64,000 nucleotides of DNA from Pseudomonas quebecensis (GTDB lineage: Bacteria; Pseudomonadota; Gammaproteobacteria; Pseudomonadales; Pseudomonadaceae), in assembly GCF_026410085.1 (NCBI RefSeq), contig NZ_CP112866.1:3285001-3349000 (forward strand), given 5' to 3'. How positions within the stretch are numbered: the first letter of the stretch is position 1; each line of letters opens with the position of its first letter. Positions 9,642-18,124 of this stretch are shown here, piece by piece. Below the pieces are notes generated by a model. The model was not told where the DNA came from, made no database searches, and saw nothing but the letters and a program-made list of their open reading frames with translations. The translations under genes were made by a program, and so were the position numbers.

Positions 9642-10745
9642 ATGCAGCTTCTGACACTACCGCCCTCACCGGCCCTGGCGACCTCCATCCGGGCCACCGC
9701 GCAGGTCTTTGAAGACCCCAAGTCCCAGGCCCTGCTCGACCATATCCAGCAAGTGGCGCCCAGCGAAGCCAGTGTGTTGATCATCGGCGAGACCGGCACC
9801 GGCAAAGAGCTGGTGGCCCGCCACATTCATAACCTCAGCGCGCGGCGTAATCGTCCGTTCGTGGCGGTGAACTGCGGGGCCTTCTCCGAATCCCTGGTGG
9901 AAGCTGAATTGTTCGGCCATGAGAAAGGCGCATTCACCGGCGCACTCAGCGCCAAGGCAGGCTGGTTTGAAGAAGCCGACGGCGGCACCCTGTTCCTGGA
10001 CGAAATCGGTGATCTGCCCATGGCGATCCAGGTCAAATTGCTAAGGGTGCTGCAGGAGCGTGAAGTGGTGCGCCTGGGCTCTCGCAAAAGTATTGCGATT
10101 GATGTGCGCGTGCTGGCGGCGACCAATGTGCAATTGGAAAAGGCCATCAACGCCGGGCATTTTCGCGAAGATCTCTACTATCGCCTCGACGTGGTCAGCC
10201 TCGAACTCAGCCCGCTGCGCGAACGCCCAGGCGATATCCTCCCGCTGGTTCGCCACTTTATCGAAGCCTACAGCCAACGCCTGGGCTACGGCCCGATCGC
10301 CATCAGCCGTGAAGCGGAACTCAAGCTCAAAAGCTACAGCTGGCCGGGCAATATTCGCGAGCTGGAAAACGTGATCCACCACACCCTGCTGATCTGCCGC
10401 GACGGCGTGATCGAGCGCGATGACCTGCGCCTCTCAAACCTGCGTATCGAGCGCCAGGACGACCCGGGGCACGTTGCCGATAACAGTGCCGAAGCCCTGC
10501 TGGAGCGAGCCTTCCAGAAGCTGTTCGAAGAACAGGCCGGCGCCCTGCATGAAAAAGTCGAAGACACCCTGCTGCGCGCCGCGTACCGGTTCAGTCATTA
10601 CAACCAGGTGCACACCGCCAATCTGTTGGGGCTGAGCCGTAATGTGACACGCACCCGCCTGATCAAGATCGGCGAACTGGCGGTTAACAAACGCCGGCCT
10701 GGGGAAACCCTTCAAGGCGAGCGAATGCTGCATCTATCCATTTAG
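9642..10745 (+). CDS. sfnR: Sigma-54-dependent activator SfnR
   Basis: 367 residues. The AAA+ domain starts almost at once: Walker A in IIGETGTGKELVARH, the sigma-54 contact GAFTGA, Walker B in GGTLFLDEIGDLP, and the arginine-finger region. A C-terminal Fis-type helix-turn-helix follows (HTANLLGLSRNVTRTRL). There is no N-terminal receiver or GAF sensor, the known peculiarity of SfnR, whose activity is set by its level of expression. It activates sigma-54 promoters of dimethylsulfone-use genes elsewhere in the genome. It is the last gene of the operon. Confidence 0.93.
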   Translation: MQLLTLPPSPALATSIRATAQVFEDPKSQALLDHIQQVAPSEASVLIIGETGTGKELVARHIHNLSARRNRPFVAVNCGAFSESLVEAELFGHEKGAFTGALSAKAGWFEEADGGTLFLDEIGDLPMAIQVKLLRVLQEREVVRLGSRKSIAIDVRVLAATNVQLEKAINAGHFREDLYYRLDVVSLELSPLRERPGDILPLVRHFIEAYSQRLGYGPIAISREAELKLKSYSWPGNIRELENVIHHTLLICRDGVIERDDLRLSNLRIERQDDPGHVADNSAEALLERAFQKLFEEQAGALHEKVEDTLLRAAYRFSHYNQVHTANLLGLSRNVTRTRLIKIGELAVNKRRPGETLQGERMLHLSI

Positions 10746-10880
10746 TCGACAGCGCCACGCGCAGTGACTGGCTCGACACCCAATCCCCCTCGTCGGAAGC
10801 GCCATAGCCTTGATTGACGTCGCCTATAGTGAAAAACCGGTCATTCCGGTTTTATCCACTCGCCAATCAAGGAGAACGCT

Positions 10881-11339
10881 ATGAGCGTCAACCCAATACC
10901 CGAGGGCTACCAGAGCATCACGCCCTATCTGGGCATCGACAAGGCCGCCGAAGCCATCGAGTTCTACAAGAAAGCGTTCAACGCCACACAGATCATGCGC
11001 CTGGATATGCCCGACGGCCGGGTCGGCCATGCGGAACTGCGCATGGGTGGTTCAGCGATCATGCTGGGTTCGCCCTGCGATGAAGCGGCCCTGCGCAATC
11101 CAGACGAACACGCCAGTGTCGGCCTGCATCTCTATGTCCAAAACGTGGACGAGCAATTCAAGCAAGCCGTTACCGCCGGCGCGAAGGTCGTGTCCGAGCC
11201 GCAGGACCAGTTCTATGGCGATCGCAGCGCAACCGTGAAAGATCCGTATGGCCACCTCTGGTTCCTGGCGACCCGCAAGGAAGACCTGACTCCTGAACAA
11301 ATCCACCAGCGCGCCGAAGAGCTGTTCAGGCAGGGATGA
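10881..11339 (+). CDS. VOC (glyoxalase/bleomycin-resistance) family protein, PhnB-like
   Basis: 152 residues. The beta-alpha-beta-beta-beta repeats of the vicinal oxygen chelate fold are visible: ITPYLGIDKAAEAIEFYKKAF at the start (shown in part) and VKDPYGHLWFLATRKEDL at the end. It resembles PhnB-like proteins of unknown substrate. A clear AAGGAGAAC ribosome binding site precedes the ATG. It stands alone, 135 bp after sfnR and convergent with the exporter at 11371. No catalytic role can be assigned. Confidence 0.85.
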   Translation: MSVNPIPEGYQSITPYLGIDKAAEAIEFYKKAFNATQIMRLDMPDGRVGHAELRMGGSAIMLGSPCDEAALRNPDEHASVGLHLYVQNVDEQFKQAVTAGAKVVSEPQDQFYGDRSATVKDPYGHLWFLATRKEDLTPEQIHQRAEELFRQG

Positions 11340-11370
11340 AGGTCGGCTATCGGTTTTATACCCGCGCAGT

Positions 11371-12603
11371 TCATGGGGGGGTCGACTCGACCTGCCGTGC
11401 TGCGCGGGCGCCTATCCACACAGTCATGATCAGCAGCGCGCTCAGCGGCAGCCCATGGAACAGAATAATCACTTGGGCGGGTGTCCACGTCAGGTAGAAC
11501 GGCCCCACCACCAGCATCCCCACGCCGAAACCGGCCATTTGAATCAGCGTCAATAAACTGAAGAGCGGCAGGCGCAGGCGATCGGGTTCACTTTGTGCAC
11601 GGGACACCAGGGCCACCTCCGATATCCCGTCCCCGAGCCCGGCCCACACCACCAGCAGCAGCGCCAGCCACAACTGGGTCTGCTGAAACGTCAGGATAAA
11701 GCCGCTGGACATCAGCGCCACACCCAGCATGAACAGGCGCTCCATGGCGTGCAGACCGCGACCTTTCAACACCGCGCTGGCCAGCCGTGCGCCGACGAAC
11801 TTACCGCAGGCCCAGACCGCCAGCAGATAACCCATGACGGTTTTCGCAGTATCCGGCGAAATGTATTGAGACAGTACCGGCCAGCCCACGTTATGCGCGG
11901 CGCTGCCCAGGGTGTCGAGCATGCTGATCAGCAACATGGCCGCCAGCACAGGCGCGCCTCGCAGCCCTTTGGTCAATGCGTGCCACTCGGCAGCGAAGCT
12001 GCGATGCTCGGCCATGGCAACCGAATACAAGGCGCGTAATGGCAGGATCAGGCACGCGGCCACCCCGTAGGTGCCGATGTTGACCGCGAACACCGCTTCG
12101 AAACCGCCGGTGGCGATCAGCAACCCTGAAAGCAAACTGCCGAAGACCGCCCCCGTGGCGGCCGCAGACGTGATCCACGCGTTGGTGTCCACCCGCTGCT
12201 CAAGCGCCACCCACGTGGGCAGTTGACTGTTGAGGCCGATGGCAAACAGCGAATTGCACAAGCCGATGCCAAACGCGATGAAGGGCAGGACGCTCAACTG
12301 ATGCGCGGGTATCAGCACCAGCAGCGGCACCAACAGCAGTGCCCGCGCCAGGTCCAGCCCGGCCAGCGTGCCGCGCCCGGCAAAGCGCCGAAAAAACGGG
12401 ATACCGAACAGACTGGCGACAATCCCGCCGGTCACCCGGCACGCCAGAAAAACACTGACAAACACCACGCTTTGGCTAAGCCAATAAACATAGGTGGATA
12501 ACGCCACCATGTTGAGAAACGCACCGAAGTCCGAAACGCCGCGGGCAAAGACAATCAGCCGCGCGTTTCGGGTCGACAGGCCCTGCTGAACATCCTGGCT
12601 CAT
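11371..12603 (-). CDS. MFS transporter, probable product exporter of the KamA operon
   Basis: 410 residues, about twelve hydrophobic helices in two halves, and a conserved acidic/basic start (LSTRNARLIVFARGVSDFG). Its ATG overlaps the stop codon of the dioxygenase gene (ATGA, 12600-12603), so translation is coupled. As last gene of a four-gene biosynthetic-looking operon it most likely exports the product and may give self-protection, as BacE does for bacilysin. The substrate is inferred from context only. Confidence 0.82.
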   Translation of the reverse strand: MSQDVQQGLSTRNARLIVFARGVSDFGAFLNMVALSTYVYWLSQSVVFVSVFLACRVTGGIVASLFGIPFFRRFAGRGTLAGLDLARALLLVPLLVLIPAHQLSVLPFIAFGIGLCNSLFAIGLNSQLPTWVALEQRVDTNAWITSAAATGAVFGSLLSGLLIATGGFEAVFAVNIGTYGVAACLILPLRALYSVAMAEHRSFAAEWHALTKGLRGAPVLAAMLLISMLDTLGSAAHNVGWPVLSQYISPDTAKTVMGYLLAVWACGKFVGARLASAVLKGRGLHAMERLFMLGVALMSSGFILTFQQTQLWLALLLVVWAGLGDGISEVALVSRAQSEPDRLRLPLFSLLTLIQMAGFGVGMLVVGPFYLTWTPAQVIILFHGLPLSALLIMTVWIGARAARQVESTPP

Positions 12604-13325
12604 GAAGACGCGGCCTCATCATCAACGCTCTGGCGACGCAGGCTGACCAATAACACATCGCGCCAGGCTGGCGCGGATTGCGTCTGCGGTCGAACCTCAG
12701 CAGCGCGGTGGTAGAGACCACGGTCATTGATCACGATAGTTTCCAGGAAATGCGCCATTGGCAGGCTGAACACCCGGCTCTGTTCTGTCTCATGGGTAAA
12801 AATCTCCGAGACCACCGGCACCGTGTTGCATTCGCCGATGAAGTGCATGAACACCCAGTCCAGGCCGTCCTGATGAATGCCTGACGTCGTGGGGCTGCTT
12901 GAGTACGCCTCCGCCCTGATCCGGAACTGGTGGATATCGATGGTGTACGCCTGCTCATCCAGGCACGGGCCAATGATCGCAAGGTCGGTGGCCAACACTT
13001 TACGCATCAGCGGATGCTCGATAAAGCCATCCTCGCAATAGCTCAAATGGTTCACGCCCTGGCGGTAGTTGACGGCGTAAGTGACGGTGGACGTGTACGC
13101 GGCGTTCCGGTCGATCTGCAATTGACGCCCAGGCGATAAACGATAGCGCAGGATGCGACGTTCGCGATGCGTGTATTCCTTGAACGCCTCGTCCCGGACC
13201 AGGTTTGCCCAGTAAGCACAAAAGCTCTGCACTTCGCCTGGCCCAGCCGCAACCAACGCGGCAAAGTCGCGGTAATGACAATACCGCTGCTCAAGCAAGC
13301 GCGCTGAAATCTGCTGGGTATTCAC
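12600..13325 (-). CDS. Fe(II)/2-oxoglutarate-dependent dioxygenase (BsmA/isoleucine dioxygenase type)
   Basis: 241 residues from a GTG at 13325 preceded by AAGGAT; an in-frame TTG at 13352 is less likely. It fits the 2OG-Fe(II) family containing the free-amino-acid hydroxylases (Ile, Leu, Met, Thr). The iron triad can be read as His151-x-Asp153 (GIHQDGLDWVFMHFI) and His206 (GLYHRAAEV). Arg222 in WRDVLLVSLR is suited to bind 2-oxoglutarate. It begins five bases after the ATP-grasp stop. It probably hydroxylates the substrate or product amino acid of this operon. Confidence 0.85.
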   Translation of the reverse strand: MNTQQISARLLEQRYCHYRDFAALVAAGPGEVQSFCAYWANLVRDEAFKEYTHRERRILRYRLSPGRQLQIDRNAAYTSTVTYAVNYRQGVNHLSYCEDGFIEHPLMRKVLATDLAIIGPCLDEQAYTIDIHQFRIRAEAYSSSPTTSGIHQDGLDWVFMHFIGECNTVPVVSEIFTHETEQSRVFSLPMAHFLETIVINDRGLYHRAAEVRPQTQSAPAWRDVLLVSLRRQSVDDEAASS

Positions 13326-13329
13326 GCTT

Positions 13330-14697
13330 CTATCCTTCAGCAGGGCGATCAATGATCACGCGCAGGTTGTGCACGAGGGCTTCGTGCAGGGCATAGGCAT
13401 GGGCGGCATCGTCGACCTGGGCCCAGCACTTGAGCAGATAGTGCTCTTCGATATCCGCGTCAATGGTATTGCCGGGGTCCTGCTGCGCGTACTCCAGCAC
13501 CGAGGGGTGTCGATCCAGATACGCCGAACCTTCGATGCCCCTGAATTGGCCGCTGTGCTGCGGATAAATCGCCAGCATTGCGTAGTGTTGCCGGGCCTCG
13601 AGGACCTTGCGCGCGCCTGCCTCCAGTTTTGCGTCAAGCGTTTGGTCGCCCAGCAGCAACGAAAGATACAGTTCAAAGGGGTTGATCGCAGCCAGGTCAC
13701 GGAACGCCGCGCTCACATACAGGCCTCCCACGCGGGGGTTGATCTCTATCACCACCGGGCCCTCGGCGGTCATTCGGAATTCGAAATGCACCACGGCGTT
13801 GGTCAGGCCGACCACCTTCAGGCAATCCACCGCATAAGCACGGATCTGCTCGCATTGGGCTTGGGTGAACGACGTCGGCGGCGAAATCAACAGGTTCTCA
13901 AGCACAGTGCCACTGCGCTCGGTGAGCAGCAGTTTCTCGTTGATCAGCACCGCGTGGGCGCGCTCGCCGAGCATCACACATTCCACACTGCCTTCGATGC
14001 CGGGTATATAGCCTTCTAAAAGAACACTGCGACCCGGATGATACTCATGCCTCTGACCGTCCTCTTCCGGCAACGCGTGGGCACAACCATAGAAATCCGC
14101 GTAGGCAGCCGCGCCGTGTTGCTCGACGAAATGCCGGTAATGGTCCTGCAGCTCAGTCCAATTCGAACATTTCCTGATAAACGCCGACGCACCGCCGAAG
14201 GGCGGTTTGGCAATGAGCGGATACCCGACCCGCTCGGCACCTTCGCGAAGTTCTCGCTCGTCCTGGCACAGGGCGAACGGCACGGAGCGAAGCCCTTGCT
14301 TTTTCAGCATTCGGCGCATCAGGAACTTGTTATTACACGCGCTGATGGCATCCGGCTGGCTATGCACCAGCCCGAGCCGCCGACACGCCTGCGCGACGAT
14401 ACGACCTACTTCGCCTTGGGCGGACGGATGACCGGCCTGGCAGAAAATCGCCAGAATGCGATAACGCCCATCCAGTTCGCCGACCAGTTCCAGAATGCTC
14501 AGCTCGCTCAGTGCGTCCAGCAGGAACACTTCGTCGCTGTCATCCAGCAGCCGCTGCAGGTGTCTGCGCCCCGCCACGCCGGCGGTCAGACACCGCAGCC
14601 CTCGGGCGCGAGCAACGGCGAAGTGCGGCTCACGGTAGTGATAGCGAACAGAAGCGCTGTCATCGACATCAATAAATAAAATAGCGTCTTGATTCAT
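13330..14697 (-). CDS. ATP-grasp carboxylate-amine ligase
   Basis: 455 residues from the ATG at 14697 (AAGGT upstream); a TTG start 54 bases earlier is unlikely. The ATP-grasp core is clear: the nucleotide-binding YPLIAKPPFGGASAFIRK, the metal-binding VVHFEFRMTAEG and VVIEINPRVGGLYVS. The C-terminal 120 residues resemble the extra domain of BacD or carnosine-synthase-like amino acid ligases. It should activate a carboxylate as acyl phosphate and join it to an amine, such as an amino acid. Located between the aminomutase and dioxygenase genes, it probably forms a dipeptide or amino-acid conjugate. Confidence 0.88.
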   Translation of the reverse strand: MNQDAILFIDVDDSASVRYHYREPHFAVARARGLRCLTAGVAGRRHLQRLLDDSDEVFLLDALSELSILELVGELDGRYRILAIFCQAGHPSAQGEVGRIVAQACRRLGLVHSQPDAISACNNKFLMRRMLKKQGLRSVPFALCQDERELREGAERVGYPLIAKPPFGGASAFIRKCSNWTELQDHYRHFVEQHGAAAYADFYGCAHALPEEDGQRHEYHPGRSVLLEGYIPGIEGSVECVMLGERAHAVLINEKLLLTERSGTVLENLLISPPTSFTQAQCEQIRAYAVDCLKVVGLTNAVVHFEFRMTAEGPVVIEINPRVGGLYVSAAFRDLAAINPFELYLSLLLGDQTLDAKLEAGARKVLEARQHYAMLAIYPQHSGQFRGIEGSAYLDRHPSVLEYAQQDPGNTIDADIEEHYLLKCWAQVDDAAHAYALHEALVHNLRVIIDRPAEG

Positions 14698-14726
14698 GAT
14701 GGGTGCGACCTTGTTCCGTAAGTTAA

Positions 14727-15881
14727 TCAGGCATCCTGCCAACGGCACCAATGGCCCTCCCAGTTGCGAAAACAGTAATAACGCTGCCCGCCAACCACGT
14801 CGAAGTATGGCAGGTCTTCAGGTTTTTCCAGGTCCAACAAAGGCACCGTGAACTTGCCTTGAGCGTGCGGCAGCACATATTCGGGCAGGGCAATATTGGA
14901 TACGCGCCGCTTGAGTCGATTCATAATATCGATAGCGTGAGGGATTGAAGCTTTATATTGCGAAGCCCCCGGCGAAAACGGCATGAAATGATATAAGTAA
15001 TACGGTTTCACACCCAGGCGATAAAGATCGATAAACAGTTTATGCAGCGTCGCCTCGTCATCATTTACACCGCGTAATAGCGGCATATTGGAAAAGACAA
15101 TCGGCACTGCACTTTGAATACGCTTGACCGCGGCGGCAAATTCAGTACTGAGTTCCAAGGGATGGCAAACATGCACGCCGAATGCATTGACGTTGTACTT
15201 TTCCAGCATCGCCACCAAGGCATCAGTGACCCGGAACGGATTAAAACTCAAGGCGCGCGAGTGTATGCGTATCAGCAGTTCGTCGCTGATGCCACGCAGC
15301 GCCGCCAAATTCTCTTCAAGCTTTCGATCAGCCAGCATCAGGGGGTCGCCACCGCTGAGGATCACTTCTTCAATCGCCGGGTTCGCGCGGATATAGGCCA
15401 GGGATTCCTTGAAGGAGTCCGTGCTGGCGTTGGCTTTGGCGGTATCCACCTGCAGCGTGCGCAGCGCTTCGAAGCAAAACTGGCAATAGGCATTGCAGGT
15501 GTTCGTCATGCGCAGGATGACGCGATTATCGTACTTGTGCTGGCAAATAGGCGTCTTCATCTCGTGACTCAACTCCCAGTTCTCGGAAGTACCGTCATAA
15601 TCGCCGCTGACCTGCTCACTCCAATACGGCACGACTTGCCGCCACAAGGGATGGTCCATGACCTCGCCGCCGGTCAGTGAACGATTGATCAGATCAACGT
15701 AATAAGGCGTGATCTGCATCTTGCGATCTTGCAAGTTATGCTCGATATGCGCAGAGGTTTCTTCACTCCAGCCACCGCACGCAACACGAAGCGAATATTC
15801 ATCGCGAATGGCGTTCTTTTGCTGCCAGCGCCAGTCTTGCCACTGCACCGAACTATTGATTGAGCGATCGAAAATAGACAT
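14727..15881 (-). CDS. KamA-like radical SAM 2,3-aminomutase with altered substrate pocket
   Basis: 384 residues. The radical SAM cluster motif is Cys129-x3-Cys133-x2-Cys136 (CNAYCQFC). The SAM-binding SGGDP lies at 176-180, and a PLP-binding Lys is expected at 343 (HAQGKFTVP). This is the lysine 2,3-aminomutase arrangement, making beta-amino acids. By my manual comparison with clostridial enzyme, the two aspartates that grip the lysine side chain correspond to Met300 and Leu337, so the substrate is probably not lysine. It is not EpmB: no epmA or efp is nearby and the N-terminus is longer. First gene of a four-gene minus-strand operon. Confidence 0.87.
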   Translation of the reverse strand: MSIFDRSINSSVQWQDWRWQQKNAIRDEYSLRVACGGWSEETSAHIEHNLQDRKMQITPYYVDLINRSLTGGEVMDHPLWRQVVPYWSEQVSGDYDGTSENWELSHEMKTPICQHKYDNRVILRMTNTCNAYCQFCFEALRTLQVDTAKANASTDSFKESLAYIRANPAIEEVILSGGDPLMLADRKLEENLAALRGISDELLIRIHSRALSFNPFRVTDALVAMLEKYNVNAFGVHVCHPLELSTEFAAAVKRIQSAVPIVFSNMPLLRGVNDDEATLHKLFIDLYRLGVKPYYLYHFMPFSPGASQYKASIPHAIDIMNRLKRRVSNIALPEYVLPHAQGKFTVPLLDLEKPEDLPYFDVVGGQRYYCFRNWEGHWCRWQDA

Positions 15882-16280
15882 CCGTGCTGTCTCTCTGTTT
15901 TAACTTGAGTGCGCGCCGTTCTTGAATAGTAATTCGTTGACTCATGACAATACCGGCGCCAGGCAACGGCGACATGAGATCAACTTATTAACGTGTTTAT
16001 CAATAACAAAGAAGTGATGCGCGCGGGCTGCTTTCCAGCAGATAGGTTGGGGACTTAACCATCTCATTACATCCTTTTAATAAGCGTTTGACTTCCAAGT
16101 CCGCCTACACTTAAGACGATGGTTTGGCCGATGTCAAAAAAATACCCATCTTTTTTTCAGGGATTAACCCCTGACGGCCGTAAGGCCTCCATCGCTCAGG
16201 CCAGCCTGCCGACCCCCAACGTACGGTTGATCCAAGGCAAAGCGCAGCCCTGAAACATTTTCTTTCATTTGCGCCTTAGG

Positions 16281-16299
16281 GATTTCTCATTCTCATCCG
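16281..16299. promoter_or_regulatory. Probable Fur box
   Basis: The reverse complement reads GATGAGAATGAGAAATC, close to the overlapping GATAAT-like hexamers of a Fur operator. It sits just upstream of the PvdS-type -35/-10 element and 95 bp before fpvG. This is the expected place for iron repression of a ferripyoverdine operon. Confidence 0.55.
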
Positions 16300-16302
16300 T
16301 CT

Positions 16303-16326
16303 TAATTTAGATACAGCCTGTCGCGT
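16303..16326 (+). promoter_or_regulatory. PvdS-type iron-starvation (IS) box
   Basis: TAATT (16303-16307), 16 bases, then CGT (16324-16326). The consensus for the ECF sigma factor PvdS is TAAAT-N16/17-CGT, so there is one mismatch. It lies 66 bp upstream of the fpvG start codon and directly next to a Fur-like site. This matches the known regulation of pyoverdine genes. Confidence 0.6.
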
Positions 16327-16391
16327 CAGCAAAAGCTACGACCGGCCTTTTCCGGGCGCCCATCGCCCTTCCGATCAAGACCCTCATTCAC

Positions 16392-17594
16392 ATGTCGAAG
16401 AAGTCACGCTCCAAACTCTGGTTTCTCGTACACAGCTGGCTGGCCTTGCCCATCTGGTTCTTCGTACTGATCGTCTGCGTCACCGGCACCCTGGCGGTGG
16501 TCAGCCAGGAAATCGTCTGGCTGGCCAACCCCGAGATCCGCGCGAGCAAACCGTCCGATGACGCTGAACCGCTGAGCTTCGACCAGGTAATTGCCGCCAT
16601 CAAGCGCGACGATCCCCAAGTGATCGTGCGCTCCATCATCCGCCCCGATGAGTCGCACTTCGCCTTGAGCGTCGGCCTCAGCTACCCCGACGGTCGCTCG
16701 GTAGAGGCCTATGCCAACCCTTATACCGGCGCAATCCAGGGCATCAGCCCGGCATTCGATTTCCAGCAATTTACCCGTGCGTTGCACGGTTGGTGGCTGG
16801 TGCCGTTTACCAATGGCTACAGCTGGGGCTGGTATCTGGTTTCATTCCTCGGCTTGCCGCTGCTGGCATCGCTGGTCACCGGCCTGGTGGTGTACAAGCG
16901 CTTCTGGAAAGGCTTCCTGCGCCCTACCCTGCGTATTCGCCATGGGGCGCGAATCTTCTGGGGCGACTTCCACAGGCTGAGCGGTATCTGGTCGATCTGG
17001 TTCATCGCGGTCATCTCCATCACCGGCACCTGGTTCCTGATTCAGGCATTCCTGGGGGACAACCAGATCTCCATCTCCAGCGAGCCCATCGTGCCGGTGA
17101 TTGCCCGCGATAAAGTGCCGACCTCGGCCGCCGGCGTTCCGGCACCGATGATCCCCCTGGACGACGCCATCAAGATCGCCACCCAGCGCATTCCGGGGCT
17201 GGAGGCCAGCTTCGTGTTCCTGCCGCTCAACGCCTACAGCCACCTGCAGATCGGTGGCCGGGGCTGGTACCCGCTGATGTTCCAGACCGCGCAACTGAAC
17301 CCCTATGACGGAGATATCGCGGTCTCACACCTGCTCTCCGACCGCACGCCCCTGGAGTTCGTCACCGAATCCATGCGCCCGCTGCACACCGGTGACTTCG
17401 GTGGCCTATGGATCAAGTTGATCTGGGCGTTTTTCGGCCTCGTACTGAGCATGATGGTGCTGAGCGGCCTGCTGATCTGGACCAAACGCACCGCCCTGGC
17501 CACCGCCAATGCCCTCAAGCGCAGCCACAAAGTACAGCGTCAGGCTGCATCGATTCCCGTTATGCAGACTGAAACCCAGGAGGCCAATCCATGA
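16392..17594 (+). CDS. fpvG: Ferripyoverdine reductase FpvG (PepSY_TM protein)
   Basis: 400 residues with four clear transmembrane segments (about 8-35, 140-165, 200-220, 340-365) and conserved histidines in LVHSWLALP, ALHGWWLVP, DFHRLSGIW and PLHTGDFGG, which could coordinate haem. It belongs to the PepSY_TM family. In P. aeruginosa FpvG reduces Fe(III) on ferripyoverdine in the periplasm to release iron. The gene order behind it reproduces fpvGHJK-CDEF. Its stop overlaps the next start (ATGA). Confidence 0.87.
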   Translation: MSKKSRSKLWFLVHSWLALPIWFFVLIVCVTGTLAVVSQEIVWLANPEIRASKPSDDAEPLSFDQVIAAIKRDDPQVIVRSIIRPDESHFALSVGLSYPDGRSVEAYANPYTGAIQGISPAFDFQQFTRALHGWWLVPFTNGYSWGWYLVSFLGLPLLASLVTGLVVYKRFWKGFLRPTLRIRHGARIFWGDFHRLSGIWSIWFIAVISITGTWFLIQAFLGDNQISISSEPIVPVIARDKVPTSAAGVPAPMIPLDDAIKIATQRIPGLEASFVFLPLNAYSHLQIGGRGWYPLMFQTAQLNPYDGDIAVSHLLSDRTPLEFVTESMRPLHTGDFGGLWIKLIWAFFGLVLSMMVLSGLLIWTKRTALATANALKRSHKVQRQAASIPVMQTETQEANP

Positions 17595-18124
17595 GCAAAG
17601 TCGCTGCCGCACCGTCGCCGCTGCGGACGTTCTGGCTGAAATGGCGTTTTCACCTCAACCTCCTGCTGGTCCTGGTGCCTCTGGGCTTCATGCCCAGGTA
17701 TTTCGCCGACGCCGCACTGTTTCGTGGAGACACCGGCATCGGCGAACGGGTGGCCGGCGACGTGCAGGTCGGCCCCTGGAGCCTGACCCTCGCCGAATTC
17801 CGCAACGAGGGCCCGAGCCCCGATCCCGCCGGGCCGATGAAATTCTTCAACGCCGCCCTGTGCGCCGCCTGTGCCGACCAGGTCAAGGCCACTTACCTGC
17901 GCATCGGCAAACCCCGCAGCCTGCGCGCCGCAGGGGTGATCTTCTTTGGCACCCCCTATCGCATGGGTGCCGGCCTGCCGGTGCCTGCGCGCACGCCGCC
18001 CGACGCCGAACTGTGGATCACCATGGAAGGCTGGGACGGCACGATGCACCAGGGTTCCATCCCGCTCAGCCAGGCGTCGCCCGCCACCATTGCCTGGCTG
18101 AACAAGCAAGGAGTCAAACCATGA
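17591..18124 (+). CDS. fpvH: FpvH-like inner-membrane protein
   Basis: 177 residues. One N-terminal membrane anchor (about 17-35) is followed by a periplasmic domain with a paired cysteine motif (ALCAACADQ). In the pyoverdine system FpvH works with FpvG during iron release. The name rests mainly on operon position between fpvG and fpvJ and on general topology. It overlaps both neighbours by four bases. Confidence 0.75.
   Translation: MSKVAAAPSPLRTFWLKWRFHLNLLLVLVPLGFMPRYFADAALFRGDTGIGERVAGDVQVGPWSLTLAEFRNEGPSPDPAGPMKFFNAALCAACADQVKATYLRIGKPRSLRAAGVIFFGTPYRMGAGLPVPARTPPDAELWITMEGWDGTMHQGSIPLSQASPATIAWLNKQGVKP

Larger units (their letters stand above)
15882..16391. promoter_or_regulatory. Divergent intergenic region between kamA-like operon and fpvG
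   Basis: This 510-bp region has no convincing gene. It must hold the minus-strand promoter of the aminomutase operon and the iron-regulated plus-strand promoter of fpvG. An inverted repeat (TCAGGG/CCCTGA arms, 16157-16174) lies mid-region but has no T-tract, so it is not a normal terminator. The right-hand 110 bp carries the Fur-like and PvdS-like elements listed separately. Confidence 0.6.

Noticed and set aside
14727..15881. EF-P lysylation enzyme EpmB
   Set aside because: The protein is longer than EpmB, has no epmA or efp neighbour, and heads a biosynthetic-looking operon.
16157..16174. Terminator in the aminomutase/fpvG divergent region
   Set aside because: Only a 6-bp stem, without a T-run on the side where it would be needed; divergent genes need no terminator there.
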